Of a stretch of DNA of 64,000 bases, positions 44,751 through 54,210 are shown one piece after another. Source of the stretch: UBA6985 sp946536225 (GTDB lineage: Bacteria > Bacillota_I > Bacilli_A > RF39 > UBA660); assembly GCA_946536225.1 (NCBI GenBank), contig CAMNEE010000001.1, positions 310,001-374,000 of the forward strand, written 5' to 3'. The translations under genes were made by a program, and so were the position numbers. A model generated the notes under the pieces. It was given only the letters and a program-made list of their open reading frames with translations. It ran no database searches and was not told the DNA's origin. How positions within the stretch are numbered: position 1 is the stretch's first letter; each line of letters begins with the position of its first letter.

Positions 44751-44779
44751 AAAAAAAGAATAGTTATGAACTATTCTTA
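44751..44779 (-). terminator. Terminator of PilB/GspE gene
   Basis: AAGAATAG / CTATTCTT stem over the stop codon; on the minus strand followed by a long T-run. Confidence 0.8.
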
Positions 44780-46759
44780 TATTTTTGTTTCATTTTGAAT
44801 TGTTTCTGCTGCTTTATCAAATATGCTTGCCATGTTATTAACTGGAGCACTTGGAGTTACTGGTGTAACTGGAGTAACCGGTTTAGCAGGAGTACTAGGA
44901 GTCACAGGAGTAACTGGATTAACTGGAGTACTTGGAGTCACAGGAGTAACTGGATTAACTGGAGTACTTGGAGTCACAGGAGTAACTGGATTAACTGGAG
45001 TAGCAGCAGGAGTACTTGGTGTTACAGGTTTAATTGGTGTAACTGGAGTACTAGGTGTACTTGGAGTACTCATAAGAGGAGAACTACTTAAGAAATCTGG
45101 TAATTTATTTGCTTCTTTAGTAATTACATCTTCTTTCTTTTCTTCAACTGGTTTTGTGTTAGCAGGAGGAGCGGCTACTGGAGGAGTTGGAACTTTTGGT
45201 TCTTCCTTTTTTACTTCAGTAACAGGAGTTTTAACTTCTTCCTTCTTTTCAGAAATAGAGTTTATTTCAGCTGCTTCAAGTTGTTCTTGTAATCCAAGTT
45301 GAGTATCTGCTCCCAAGTCATCATCTAAGTCTATTAGTTTTAATACTTCATCGAATGATGTATCTCCGTGAAGACATTTTTCAAGTCCATCTTCAAGCAT
45401 CGTTTTAGTTCCACCTTCACCATATACTATTTTTCTTAGTTCATGTTTACCAACATTACCTGTTATAGCATCTCTTACGGCTTGGTTAAGTAAAAGAACT
45501 TCATGTACTGCGATACGTCCTCGATAACCTTTAGAACATTCTTTACATCCAACTGGTTCGTATATTTCATTTACATCTTTACCAATTGTTTTCTTAAACA
45601 TTTCTTTTTCATATTCTGTTGTTGGTCTTAGTTTTTTACATTTACTACATAGACGTCTTGCAAGTTTTTGTGAAACGATACCAGATAGAGCAGAACCTAA
45701 TAGATATCTTTCAACATTCATATCTGTTAAACGTTCAATTGTATTAAGCGCGTTGTTTGTATGTATTGTACTTAATACTAAGTGACCAGTTATGGCTGAT
45801 CTAACAGCTATACGTGCAGTTTCTTCATCACGAATCTCACCAATCATGATAATATCAGGGTCTTGACGTAAGATAGAACGTAGTACTGTTGCAAATGTAA
45901 GTCCTATATCAGAGTTAACCATTACTTGGTTAATACCTTCAATATTCATTTCTACTGGGTCTTCTACAGTGATTATATTAGTTTCTTCAGTATTAAGAGC
46001 TTGTAGTATAGAATATACTGTAGTAGATTTACCTGAACCAGTAGCACCTGTTACTAAGATGATACCATTTGGTAGGGACATCATTCTCTTAATTTTTTCG
46101 ATATTGTAATCTGATATATCTATATGTTCAATACCTTGATCTGACATTGTATAATCCATGATACGCATAACGACTTTTTCGCCAAGGTTAGTAGGTAAGA
46201 CAGATACACGGATATCAATAGGTTGATCATTAATAGTTGTTCTTATGGCACCATCTTGAGGTACACGTGATTCAGTAATATTCATACCTGAAATAATTTT
46301 TACACGTGTTACAAGATTTCTTTTAACATATAAAGGTACAATAGAGTAGTCATGTAATTTACCATCTATTCTTATTCTTATTTTTATACCTTCTTCAAAT
46401 GGGTCCATATGAATATCGGAAACACCTTTATCAATTGCATCTAGTATTATTGAGTTTACTATATCAGTTATTGGGGTATTATTGTAATCAAAGGTAACCA
46501 TGCCTGTTAATCCTGCTTCTTTAGTAGCAGCACCAGCACCAGCTGTAGCATTTGATAAATCTAATTCTTGTGCTTTAGGTTCATCTCCAGGAAGAGCAGG
46601 AGCGTCTCCAGGTAGTTTTTGAGTAACTTCATTTCCAGGTAAAGCTGTGTTGTTAACTGGTTTTACTTCTTCAGGATTTCCTGGTAAACTAGCTGCATGT
46701 GCTTCTGTTGATGGTGCAACAGGTGTTACTGGAATATTTGTATTTTCTTTATTATCCAT
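44777..46759 (-). CDS. PilB/GspE-type secretion/pilus assembly ATPase
   Basis: 660 aa. Domains: a disordered N-terminus with repeated LPG(N/D) motifs (four copies before residue 65), a short N1-like piece, then the ATPase (about 90-440) with Walker A GATGSGKST near 241, Asp/His boxes (RSILRQDPDIIMIGEIRD) and the zinc tetracysteine (CSKC..CKEC). The usual 150-residue N-terminal GspE domain is shortened. After the ATPase comes a roughly 150-residue Pro/Thr/Val tail including three 12-residue repeats (PVNPVTPVTPST). It would power a type IV/competence-type pilus; a pseudopilin is encoded at 51353, but no PilC or peptidase is in the window. Start by ATG at 46759; a TTG three codons earlier is less likely. 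Confidence 0.9.
   Translation of the reverse strand: MDNKENTNIPVTPVAPSTEAHAASLPGNPEEVKPVNNTALPGNEVTQKLPGDAPALPGDEPKAQELDLSNATAGAGAATKEAGLTGMVTFDYNNTPITDIVNSIILDAIDKGVSDIHMDPFEEGIKIRIRIDGKLHDYSIVPLYVKRNLVTRVKIISGMNITESRVPQDGAIRTTINDQPIDIRVSVLPTNLGEKVVMRIMDYTMSDQGIEHIDISDYNIEKIKRMMSLPNGIILVTGATGSGKSTTVYSILQALNTEETNIITVEDPVEMNIEGINQVMVNSDIGLTFATVLRSILRQDPDIIMIGEIRDEETARIAVRSAITGHLVLSTIHTNNALNTIERLTDMNVERYLLGSALSGIVSQKLARRLCSKCKKLRPTTEYEKEMFKKTIGKDVNEIYEPVGCKECSKGYRGRIAVHEVLLLNQAVRDAITGNVGKHELRKIVYGEGGTKTMLEDGLEKCLHGDTSFDEVLKLIDLDDDLGADTQLGLQEQLEAAEINSISEKKEEVKTPVTEVKKEEPKVPTPPVAAPPANTKPVEEKKEDVITKEANKLPDFLSSSPLMSTPSTPSTPVTPIKPVTPSTPAATPVNPVTPVTPSTPVNPVTPVTPSTPVNPVTPVTPSTPAKPVTPVTPVTPSAPVNNMASIFDKAAETIQNETKI
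44889..44996. repeat. Three tandem 36-bp repeats in the PilB/GspE tail
   Basis: Units at 44889-44924, 44925-44960 and 44961-44996; the last two are identical and the first differs at one base. Degenerate copies extend from about 44843 to 45070. In the coding (minus) strand each unit is PVNPVTPVTPST. Confidence 0.9.
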
Positions 46760-46845
46760 GATTATCAACCCAATCTTATTTATTCTATAAAAATTATATT
46801 AAATATAACAATAATAGTCAACAAACCTAAGGGTAAAAAAACAAA

Positions 46846-46875
46846 ATAAAAAGGAGTAATTATTTACTCCTTTTA
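46846..46875 (-). terminator. Terminator of PBP1A gene
   Basis: AAAAGGAGTAA / TTACTCCTTTT stem overlapping the stop codon; T-rich on the minus strand. Confidence 0.85.
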
Positions 46876-49800
46876 GCATGTACTTGCAATTTTTATTGTA
46901 GTTGTTGCTAGTATTGAATTATTATTTGATCTAAGTGCAAATTTTACTGTGTATGTTTTATTATCATCTTTTAATTGTGTTGTGTTTCCTGACTCATCAT
47001 ATACTGTTGCAGTAACACCATAGTTTGAGTCACCTGATATATCAGCACCATTTCTAGTAATATTTACTTTAGATGAAACATTTGAGCTTCCTATGTTTCT
47101 ATAAGTTATATAGTTAACACATGAGTTTCCTTTAAAACTAATTGCATAGGAATCTTGAGGTCCAGATACTTTTGCAGTTATACCAGATGATTGGTTACAT
47201 CCAAATCTTTCGTATGAAGATTTAACTGTATAAGTAACTTCACCTGAGTCAACATTAACAGTCATCGAGTTATCAGTAGTAAATCCAATTTCTGTTGTTC
47301 CCATCGAAGTAGTCTTATAAACTCTATAACCAAATTGTCCAAATACATTATTATTATAATCTATTCTTTGTTGTAAGTATTTATCAGCCCAAGGTTTATA
47401 AATCTTTGAATCATTGAAGTATTTAGTTAACCAATCTACACTTATAGCATTAGGTGTATCTGCTTTATTCCATGAAAGATGAACTTTATCACCACTCTTA
47501 GTAGCTGTTAAGTTAGATGGATTCTTTAAAGTAGCAAATCTTTCTGATTCTTCACTTGGAGCAGTACCATCTTTAAAGTAAGATGTTTCTTTTAATTCAC
47601 CAGGCGTACAAGCAGATGCTAATTTAACTGGCTCACTTTGTAATTCTATTGTAGCAGTTTCCACTGTATCAGGTTTCTTAAATTTCTTAACAAGAGGATA
47701 TTTATCAGTATCATATGATCTCATTATACCTTTAGTTAATGCTTTAGTAATTTCACGTCTTGCTTGACCACCTTCAGAGTTAGATAACCAATATTCTTTA
47801 GTAATATTATCATAACCATACCAAGTTGAAATAGAGTAGTCAGGTGAATAAGCATTAGTCCATGAGTCACCTATGATATCTCCTTTAATACCTTTTGCTC
47901 TTACTTGAGCTTCATCAACTGTTGAAGTACCAGTTTTACCAGCTATATCAACACCACTGACTCTTCCTGTTGTAACATTACCAGAAGAAACAGCATACAT
48001 TAATATATCATTTATTATGAAAGCAGTGTCTTCTGACATAACTTGTACTTTCTTAGGATTTACTTGGTATTTTTCACCAGTATCTGTAAATTCTAGTGAA
48101 GTGAATGAATGAGGTTCAATATAAGTTCCACCTCTTGCAAAAGCAGCATAAGCAGCTGATGACATAAGTGGATTTGCACCATCCCAACCACCGATAGAAG
48201 TAGTCTCTAAGATTTTTCCTCCATCTTCAATTGGATACCATCCTAAGTTATTAGCAAATTCTTTCTTTTGTTCATTTGTTGTTTGTTGGAAAGTAAGTAG
48301 AGCAGGAATATTTCTTGATTGAGCAAGTGCTTCTTTAATAGTCATTATTCCTTTTAACTTATTATCCCAGTTTTTAATATGACCACCTACAGTATAACCA
48401 TAAGTATCATCTATTATTGTTTGGGAAGATCCCCAACCAAGATACTCAATTGCAGGACCATAGTCTAGTATTGGTTTTGCAGTAGAACCAGGGTGACGTT
48501 TAATTTGAGTAGCATAGTTAAGTGTACTTGCACTCTTCTTATTACGTCCAGCACCAATAGCTACTATTGAACCATCTCTAACACTGGTAATTGCAATACC
48601 AGCTTGTACTACATCATTTTTCCATTTATAGGTAACTCCGTTTTCAACATCGTTAACTACATCTTGTCTAACCGGATCCATTGTTGTATAGATATTCATT
48701 GATACAGCATATGGATTTTGTTTTGTTCTATCTTTTACTTCTTGTACTACAGTATCTATAAATGGAATATATCTATTTATTCCACTTGAAGTACCTTCAA
48801 CTAGTAAATCTTTAATATTTACTTTTTTAGCTTCTTCGCATTCTTCTTTAGTTATATATCCATGTCTTTCCATAAGGTTTAGAACTATATTTTTTCTTTG
48901 ATCAGCTTTTTCTGGATAACTAAAAGGATTATAAGCACTAGGTGCTTGGAATAAACCAGCTATTAAAGCAGCTTCAGGTAGAGTAAGTTCTGATGTACTC
49001 TTACCAAAGTAAACTTTAGATGCTTGTTCAACACCATGTGCTGCACCTAGAAGAGGAATATTTACATAAAACTCTAATATTTCTTCTTTAGTATATTGTT
49101 TTTCAAGTACGAATACTGAAAGGTAAATATCAGTAAACTTTCTTATAATACCTGCAATACCACTATCAACTGTACTTGTTGCAGTAAGTTTTGAAACTTG
49201 CATGGTAAGGGTAGAACCACCACCAGCATCAGAGTGACCAACAAGTTGACCAAGAACAGCTTTAGTAAATCTCGCTAAGTCTAGTCCATTATGTTGGAAG
49301 AATCTTGAGTCTTCTGTTGCAACTATAGCATCAATTAATACTTCAGGTAATTCATCATAAGAAATAACCTCTCTGTTTTCAGCACCAAGTCTTGCAAATT
49401 CATTACCATATATATCATACAGTACTGTAGAACTTGATGAATAAAGTTTTTCTTTTGATACTTCAGGAGCATGTATTACTACATATCCTACAAATAGAAT
49501 ACCTAGAATACATCCTAGTATTAGAAGAATCATTATTATAATTAATAATTTATCTCTAAAAGTTCCATACTTTAATCTTTTCTTTAATCTTGTCATATCG
49601 AAAATCATCACCTTAAATCTATTTATTAAAAATATAAGTGGCCATAAATAAAACTTGCTCTTTTCGTATTTAAGTTTTGTATTAATCATTTCTGAATAAT
49701 CATCATGACGCACAATTTCTTTTCGTTCTTGTTTATTATATCTTTTTTTCGTATCCTTTTTAAGAGTAGAAGCCTTTACTTTACATTTTTTCGTATCCTC

Positions 49801-50022
49801 TTTATAAGGTTTCTTTTTTTGATTACCTTCAAGTACAACTAGTGTTTCTTTTTTAGGTAAAACAAATTGTTCTTGTTTTTTAACTTTTGTTTTAATTTTT
49901 CTTTTTGTAGTAGAAGTAGTAGTTTTCTTTTTAGTACTTACTTTTACCTCTTTTACATTTTTTATATTAGATGTAGTCTTTGTTGTTTTTTTCTTTCTTC
50001 TTCGTCTCTTTGTTGTTGCCAT
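46873..50022 (-). CDS. ponA: Class A penicillin-binding protein (PBP1A)
   Basis: Bifunctional peptidoglycan synthase, 1049 aa, long for the family. Residues 1-155 are a Lys/Thr/Arg-rich cytoplasmic region; one membrane helix spans about 159-183. Glycosyltransferase (GT51): catalytic Glu237 in ATEDSRFF, and GGGSTLTMQ. Transpeptidase: Ser513 in PGSTAK, SRN, and Lys696 in AGKTGTST. After about residue 800 come a fibronectin III-like segment (PSNLTATKSGDKVHLSWN) and a further beta-rich tail with several Cys that could form disulfides outside the cell, ending in a Cys. It is directly upstream-coupled to recU, a standard Firmicute pairing. Confidence 0.94.
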   Translation of the reverse strand: MATTKRRRRKKKTTKTTSNIKNVKEVKVSTKKKTTTSTTKRKIKTKVKKQEQFVLPKKETLVVLEGNQKKKPYKEDTKKCKVKASTLKKDTKKRYNKQERKEIVRHDDYSEMINTKLKYEKSKFYLWPLIFLINRFKVMIFDMTRLKKRLKYGTFRDKLLIIIMILLILGCILGILFVGYVVIHAPEVSKEKLYSSSSTVLYDIYGNEFARLGAENREVISYDELPEVLIDAIVATEDSRFFQHNGLDLARFTKAVLGQLVGHSDAGGGSTLTMQVSKLTATSTVDSGIAGIIRKFTDIYLSVFVLEKQYTKEEILEFYVNIPLLGAAHGVEQASKVYFGKSTSELTLPEAALIAGLFQAPSAYNPFSYPEKADQRKNIVLNLMERHGYITKEECEEAKKVNIKDLLVEGTSSGINRYIPFIDTVVQEVKDRTKQNPYAVSMNIYTTMDPVRQDVVNDVENGVTYKWKNDVVQAGIAITSVRDGSIVAIGAGRNKKSASTLNYATQIKRHPGSTAKPILDYGPAIEYLGWGSSQTIIDDTYGYTVGGHIKNWDNKLKGIMTIKEALAQSRNIPALLTFQQTTNEQKKEFANNLGWYPIEDGGKILETTSIGGWDGANPLMSSAAYAAFARGGTYIEPHSFTSLEFTDTGEKYQVNPKKVQVMSEDTAFIINDILMYAVSSGNVTTGRVSGVDIAGKTGTSTVDEAQVRAKGIKGDIIGDSWTNAYSPDYSISTWYGYDNITKEYWLSNSEGGQARREITKALTKGIMRSYDTDKYPLVKKFKKPDTVETATIELQSEPVKLASACTPGELKETSYFKDGTAPSEESERFATLKNPSNLTATKSGDKVHLSWNKADTPNAISVDWLTKYFNDSKIYKPWADKYLQQRIDYNNNVFGQFGYRVYKTTSMGTTEIGFTTDNSMTVNVDSGEVTYTVKSSYERFGCNQSSGITAKVSGPQDSYAISFKGNSCVNYITYRNIGSSNVSSKVNITRNGADISGDSNYGVTATVYDESGNTTQLKDDNKTYTVKFALRSNNNSILATTTIKIASTC

Positions 50023-50028
50023 ATAGTT

Positions 50029-50589
50029 TTACTCCTTAAAATATATGTTATCTAATACTTCTAAGTAGTCTAATCTTGGATTGATTTTTTTAGTAACTAT
50101 ATATCCATGTTCTTTAATATATTCAAATGGAATACTTTTTCTTTCAAAATTATCAATAAAATTTATAATTACATTTCCATCTAGATAATAAACTTCATTA
50201 TTCATACTTATTAATAAAAAGGTAATTCCTCCATGTTTTAATATACTTCTCATATGTTTAATTTGATGATCATGTATATTAGAAAGAGGAAACCTGGATT
50301 TTTCTTTAGTTTCTTTAGCATCAAAATCAATATATCTACCTTTATAAATACCATTGTAGTCTAGGGTAGAAGGAGATTCGAAATAAGCTTCTGTTATTTT
50401 TCTTCCTTTTGATGTAAAACATGCATTAACTATTTTTATTGGTGTAGGTTTTTTATGGATATTAGCTTTATCAATTTCTAAGTAATAATTATTAGATAAA
50501 TTAATTAGATTTTCTAAATCCATTCCACGATTAGCGTGTGTTGTATTTACTTTTGTATATTCTTTTTTTATATTACTGGGATAACGCAT
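50029..50589 (-). CDS. recU: Holliday junction resolvase RecU
   Basis: 186 aa. The nuclease core YIDFDAKETK carries the acidic and Lys catalytic residues, with ANRGMDLENLI upstream (conserved Arg/Gly and Glu). The C-terminal part (HQIKHMRSILKHGG) is also typical. Resolves recombination junctions and helps chromosome segregation. It precedes the PBP1A gene by 6 bases, as in Bacillus. Confidence 0.93.
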   Translation of the reverse strand: MRYPSNIKKEYTKVNTTHANRGMDLENLINLSNNYYLEIDKANIHKKPTPIKIVNACFTSKGRKITEAYFESPSTLDYNGIYKGRYIDFDAKETKEKSRFPLSNIHDHQIKHMRSILKHGGITFLLISMNNEVYYLDGNVIINFIDNFERKSIPFEYIKEHGYIVTKKINPRLDYLEVLDNIYFKE

Positions 50590-50711
50590 ATTCTCACCAA
50601 TATAATTATAATATATGTTAGTAGTTTTTTCTATATCAAAAGATACTTTTATGCTATTTGCAAATAAGAGGTAATCATTATATAATATCTTAAAGACGAA
50701 GGGATGAAACT

Positions 50712-51299
50712 ATGAAAATAACTAGTTCTAATTTAGAAACAATTGCTGTTAGAATGAGTCAATATCCAACTGATCATAGAGATGAGTTTATGCTATGCGG
50801 AAGAAGTAATGTAGGTAAGAGTAGTTTTATTAATACCATATTAGGTAGAAAAAACTATGCTCATACTTCTGCAAAACCAGGTAAAACACAATCACTTAAT
50901 TTCTATTTAATTAATGATGATTTTTATTTAGTAGATGTACCTGGATATGGATATGCTGATGTATCTAAAGAAAAACAACAAAAGTTTGGTTTAATGATAG
51001 AAGAATATATTAAAACTAGATCTAATCTAAGATGTGTATTCTTACTTGTAGATTTTAGACATAAACCTGATGAAAATGATTGTTTAATGTATAATTTCTT
51101 AAAATACTATGAAATACCAACCGTTGTAGTTGCAACTAAATTTGATAAAGTAAAACCATCTGTTAGAGATAAACAAGAAAAAATATTAAAAGATACATTA
51201 AAACTACTACCTGATGATAAGCTTGTATTATTCTCAAGTGTTACTAAAAAAGGTAGAGAAGATGTATATGGCATATTGTCAAATTATTTAAAGAAATAA
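50712..51299 (+). CDS. engB: Ribosome biogenesis GTPase EngB (YsxC)
   Basis: 195 aa TrmE-Era-EngA-like GTPase. G1 GRSNVGKSS, G2 Thr in KPGKTQ, G3 DVPGYG, G4 TKFDK are all visible. Required for 50S assembly. ATG at 50712 follows AAGGGATGA. Divergent from recU with a 122-base gap that holds a TATAAT near 50681. A strong terminator follows it. Confidence 0.95.
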   Translation: MKITSSNLETIAVRMSQYPTDHRDEFMLCGRSNVGKSSFINTILGRKNYAHTSAKPGKTQSLNFYLINDDFYLVDVPGYGYADVSKEKQQKFGLMIEEYIKTRSNLRCVFLLVDFRHKPDENDCLMYNFLKYYEIPTVVVATKFDKVKPSVRDKQEKILKDTLKLLPDDKLVLFSSVTKKGREDVYGILSNYLKK

Positions 51300-51327
51300 A
51301 GATAATAGTTTATATTATCTTTTTTTG
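51298..51327 (+). terminator. Terminator of engB
   Basis: AAAGATAATA / TATTATCTTT stem with T7 tail. Confidence 0.85.
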
Positions 51328-51352
51328 TGTTAATATTAAGTTAGGTGATAGT

Positions 51353-51874
51353 ATGAAAAAGAATGGTTTTACATTAGTAGAATTACTTGCTGTTTTAGTT
51401 ATTTTAGGATTATTAATTACACTTGCAGTGCCTAATATATTAGGTGTATCTAAGAATGTTAAAGAAAAGAGTTATCAAACTAAGATTGAAATAATTGAAA
51501 ATGCTGCAATTACATATACAAGTGATACAGTTAAAAAGAGTCTTCAAAATCTAAACGATACTGCTATGGTTGGATATTATTGGATAAATGTTAGTAAAGA
51601 TAGTGATGATAATAAGACTGTTAATGCTAAAGCTACAAAGGATGCAACACATATTTATCCAGCTAAAGTTTTTACTGTTCAAGAACTTGCTGATGCTCGT
51701 GAAATTGATTATGATGATGAAGATAACAAAAGTGTAATTAATCCAGTTAATAATAAATCTATTAATGCATGTAATGTTTATGTTTATTTAAAAAACAATC
51801 GTGTATATTCTGTATTTGATAGAGTAAATTGTAATAGTAAAGTTAAGAGTACAGCTGTTAGGCTAGAAAAATAA
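51353..51874 (+). CDS. Type IV pilin-like protein (pseudopilin)
   Basis: 173 aa starting MKKNG followed by FTLVELLAVLVILGLL: a prepilin peptidase site after Gly5, the methylated Phe at +1 and Glu at +5 of the mature protein, then the usual hydrophobic helix. The head contains one Cys pair (NACNVY.. and VNCNSK) suitable for a disulfide loop. It would be assembled by a PilB/GspE motor such as the one at 44777. No peptidase or PilC neighbour is in view; the gene stands alone between GTPase genes. Confidence 0.92.
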   Translation: MKKNGFTLVELLAVLVILGLLITLAVPNILGVSKNVKEKSYQTKIEIIENAAITYTSDTVKKSLQNLNDTAMVGYYWINVSKDSDDNKTVNAKATKDATHIYPAKVFTVQELADAREIDYDDEDNKSVINPVNNKSINACNVYVYLKNNRVYSVFDRVNCNSKVKSTAVRLEK

Positions 51875-51900
51875 TTTTGAATTTTATAAACACGCTTCCA

Positions 51901-51935
51901 AAGGGTCTAAATGTTGATATTTAGGCTCTTTTATG
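51901..51935 (+). terminator. Terminator of pseudopilin gene
   Basis: GGGTCTAAAT / ATTTAGGCTC stem with two wobble pairs, then T4. Confidence 0.65.
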
Positions 51936-51970
51936 TTATCATAAATTGACTTAATGAAGGGGTGAAGAAC

Positions 51971-53281
51971 ATGAGAAAAACTGTTTGTTTAGTTGGAAGA
52001 CCTAACACTGGAAAATCTTCTTTATTTAATAGAATGGTTATGCAAAATAAAGCTATTATTTCTGATATAGCTGGTACTACTCGTGATAGACTATATGGTA
52101 TTTGTTATCATAAAGATAAATCTTTTAATGTTATTGATACAGGTGGTATAGATTTAGAACATGCAGACTTTAATACTAATATTAAAATGCAAGCTCAACT
52201 TGCTATAGATGAAGCTGATGTAATAGTATTTGTTGTTGATGGTAAAGAAGACTTAACTCAAAATGACTTTGCTGTTCGTAATATGCTTTTAAGAACTGAT
52301 AAAAAGGTAGTAGTAGCTATTAATAAAATAGATAATCCTGAAAGAGAAGATAATATTTATAACTTCTATGAATTAGGATTTGAACATATGGTTACCATCT
52401 CAGTTGAACATAAAAGACATATTGAAGAATTACTTGATATGATTACTGAAGACTTTGGTCCTTATACTACAGAACCAAGAGATGAAGTATGTAGATTCTC
52501 GCTTATTGGTAGACCTAATGTTGGTAAGTCTTCACTTGTTAATGCTATTCTTGGTGAAGATAGACAAATTGTAAGTGATGTTGAAGGTACTACAAGAGAT
52601 GCAAGTGATTCTAAGTTTACTTATAATAAACAAGACTATGTTGTTGTTGATACAGCAGGTATGAGAAAACGTGGAAAGATATATGAAGACTTAGAGAAGT
52701 ATTCTATTATAAGAGGACTAAGAGCAATTGAAAGAAGTGACGTTTGTTGCGTTTTAATAGATGCGTCTGTTGGTATTATTGAACAAGATAAACATATCGT
52801 ACAAATTGCTTTGGAAAATAATAAAGCCATAGTACTTGTTGTTAATAAATGGGATACCGTTAAGAATAAAGATCAAGCTTTAAAAGAATGGAAACAAAAA
52901 ATAGAAAAAGAATTTCAATTTATTCCATATGTTAGAACAGTATTCTTAAGTGCTAAAGAAAGAACTAAGATAAATGATTTAATGGAAGCTATTATTAAAG
53001 CATATGAATCATATACTAAAGAAGTTAAAACTAGTACTTTAAATGATATTGTTAATGATGCTTATGCTCTTCATATGGCTCCAAGTTATAAGAAGAGAAG
53101 ACTTAAAATATACTTTGTAACTCAAACTGATATTTGCCCTCCAAGATTTACTTTTAATGTAAATAGTAAAGGATTAGTACATTTTAGTTATAAGAGATAT
53201 TTAGAAAATCAAATAAGAGCTAATATAGATTTAGAAGGAACACCTATCGTTATACAATTTAAGAATAAAGGTGATGAATAA
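51971..53281 (+). CDS. der: Ribosome-associated GTPase Der (EngA)
   Basis: 436 aa with two tandem GTPase domains: GRPNTGKSS, DTGG and NKID in the first (about 1-160); GRPNVGKSS, DTAGMR and NKWD in the second (about 175-340); then a KH-like C-terminal domain (TFNVNSKGLVHFSY). 50S assembly factor. The ATG at 51971 is preferred over a GTG three codons upstream because of AAGGGGTGA. The stop overlaps the next start (TAATG). Confidence 0.96.
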   Translation: MRKTVCLVGRPNTGKSSLFNRMVMQNKAIISDIAGTTRDRLYGICYHKDKSFNVIDTGGIDLEHADFNTNIKMQAQLAIDEADVIVFVVDGKEDLTQNDFAVRNMLLRTDKKVVVAINKIDNPEREDNIYNFYELGFEHMVTISVEHKRHIEELLDMITEDFGPYTTEPRDEVCRFSLIGRPNVGKSSLVNAILGEDRQIVSDVEGTTRDASDSKFTYNKQDYVVVDTAGMRKRGKIYEDLEKYSIIRGLRAIERSDVCCVLIDASVGIIEQDKHIVQIALENNKAIVLVVNKWDTVKNKDQALKEWKQKIEKEFQFIPYVRTVFLSAKERTKINDLMEAIIKAYESYTKEVKTSTLNDIVNDAYALHMAPSYKKRRLKIYFVTQTDICPPRFTFNVNSKGLVHFSYKRYLENQIRANIDLEGTPIVIQFKNKGDE

Positions 53282-54207
53282 TGAAAAAAGAAAATAATTT
53301 AATATTTACTATTAAAGTATTATCAGTATTTGTTGTATTATTAGTTTTTACTCTTGTAGTAGTATTAGTTAATAATCATGATAAGAATCAAGTTGAAGAA
53401 ACTACTAAAAGGACAGTACTTGCTAAAGTACTTGAAACTTATGATGACTTTTTATTAGTAGAAGATGAAGATACTAATAAAAAATATACTATATCTACTA
53501 AAGATAAATATAATGAAGGTGATTATATTTATGTGACTTATAGTAAAGATATAGAAAAACCAGATAATATAGAAGTAATTATTACTAATAAAGAAACTAA
53601 GGATAAAATGGTTGTAGAAGATGAAGTTACTACTGCTACAACTTCTAAAACAAATGTTAATAATGAAAAAAAGGAAGTAGCTCCAACAAGAACTACAAAA
53701 ACTACAGTTTTCCAAGAAAACAAGAGTATTGATGAAATAGTAGTAGATTATGCTAAAAAAGCAAAAGATACTATAGATACTTATGTATTAAATGATACAA
53801 ATAAAGAAAAAGCAAAGACTAGTTTTTGTACTTTAGTAGACTTTATATTCTATGATGGAACTATTAAAGGTCATACATTTAAAGAGTTATCAGCAAGTGC
53901 TAAAGCAAAAGTAATTTATTATACTTTATTAATTGATGGCAAGATAGATGAAAAATGGCCTGGTTATAAAGATACAATTAATAGTAAATATAATGATGTT
54001 AAATTAAAGCTTGTGGCTAAATATTTAGAAATTTGTGACTATGTAAGAGAAAATCAACCTGAGTTATATGAGAACTTAAAAAGTGACTTTGCTCTTTTAA
54101 AGAAAAGTGTAAGTATTACTTGGGATTTTGTAAAATCTGCTCTTACTTCTGCAGGTAAATTTACTACAAGTAAGTTAAAGAATTGGTATGAAACTTTCAG
54201 AGGATAA
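53281..54207 (+). CDS. Membrane-anchored hypothetical protein coupled to der
   Basis: 308 aa with one N-terminal helix (about 11-31), then a beta-rich stretch that resembles a small OB-like fold (KVLETYDDFLLVEDE, then YIYVTYSKDI), a Thr/Lys/Glu-rich spacer and a mainly helical C-terminal half. Topology suggests that most of it faces outside. I do not recognise the family. Start overlaps the der stop by one base, so it is translated with der. Confidence 0.75.
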   Translation: MKKENNLIFTIKVLSVFVVLLVFTLVVVLVNNHDKNQVEETTKRTVLAKVLETYDDFLLVEDEDTNKKYTISTKDKYNEGDYIYVTYSKDIEKPDNIEVIITNKETKDKMVVEDEVTTATTSKTNVNNEKKEVAPTRTTKTTVFQENKSIDEIVVDYAKKAKDTIDTYVLNDTNKEKAKTSFCTLVDFIFYDGTIKGHTFKELSASAKAKVIYYTLLIDGKIDEKWPGYKDTINSKYNDVKLKLVAKYLEICDYVRENQPELYENLKSDFALLKKSVSITWDFVKSALTSAGKFTTSKLKNWYETFRG

Positions 54208-54210
54208 TGT

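Noticed and set aside
44889..44996. Short tandem repeats as a possible CRISPR array
   Set aside because: Units are directly adjacent with no unique spacers and lie inside a coding tail.
44744..45302. Two overlapping plus-strand frames with Gly-x-x (collagen-like) and Trp/Ser-rich repeats
   Set aside because: They are reflections of the Pro/Thr/Val repeat tail of the minus-strand PilB/GspE gene; no ribosome site and no independent support.
53455..53723. Two Cys/Phe-rich frames antisense to the membrane protein after der
   Set aside because: Composition comes from the reverse of a Lys/Glu/Thr-rich gene; no initiation signals.
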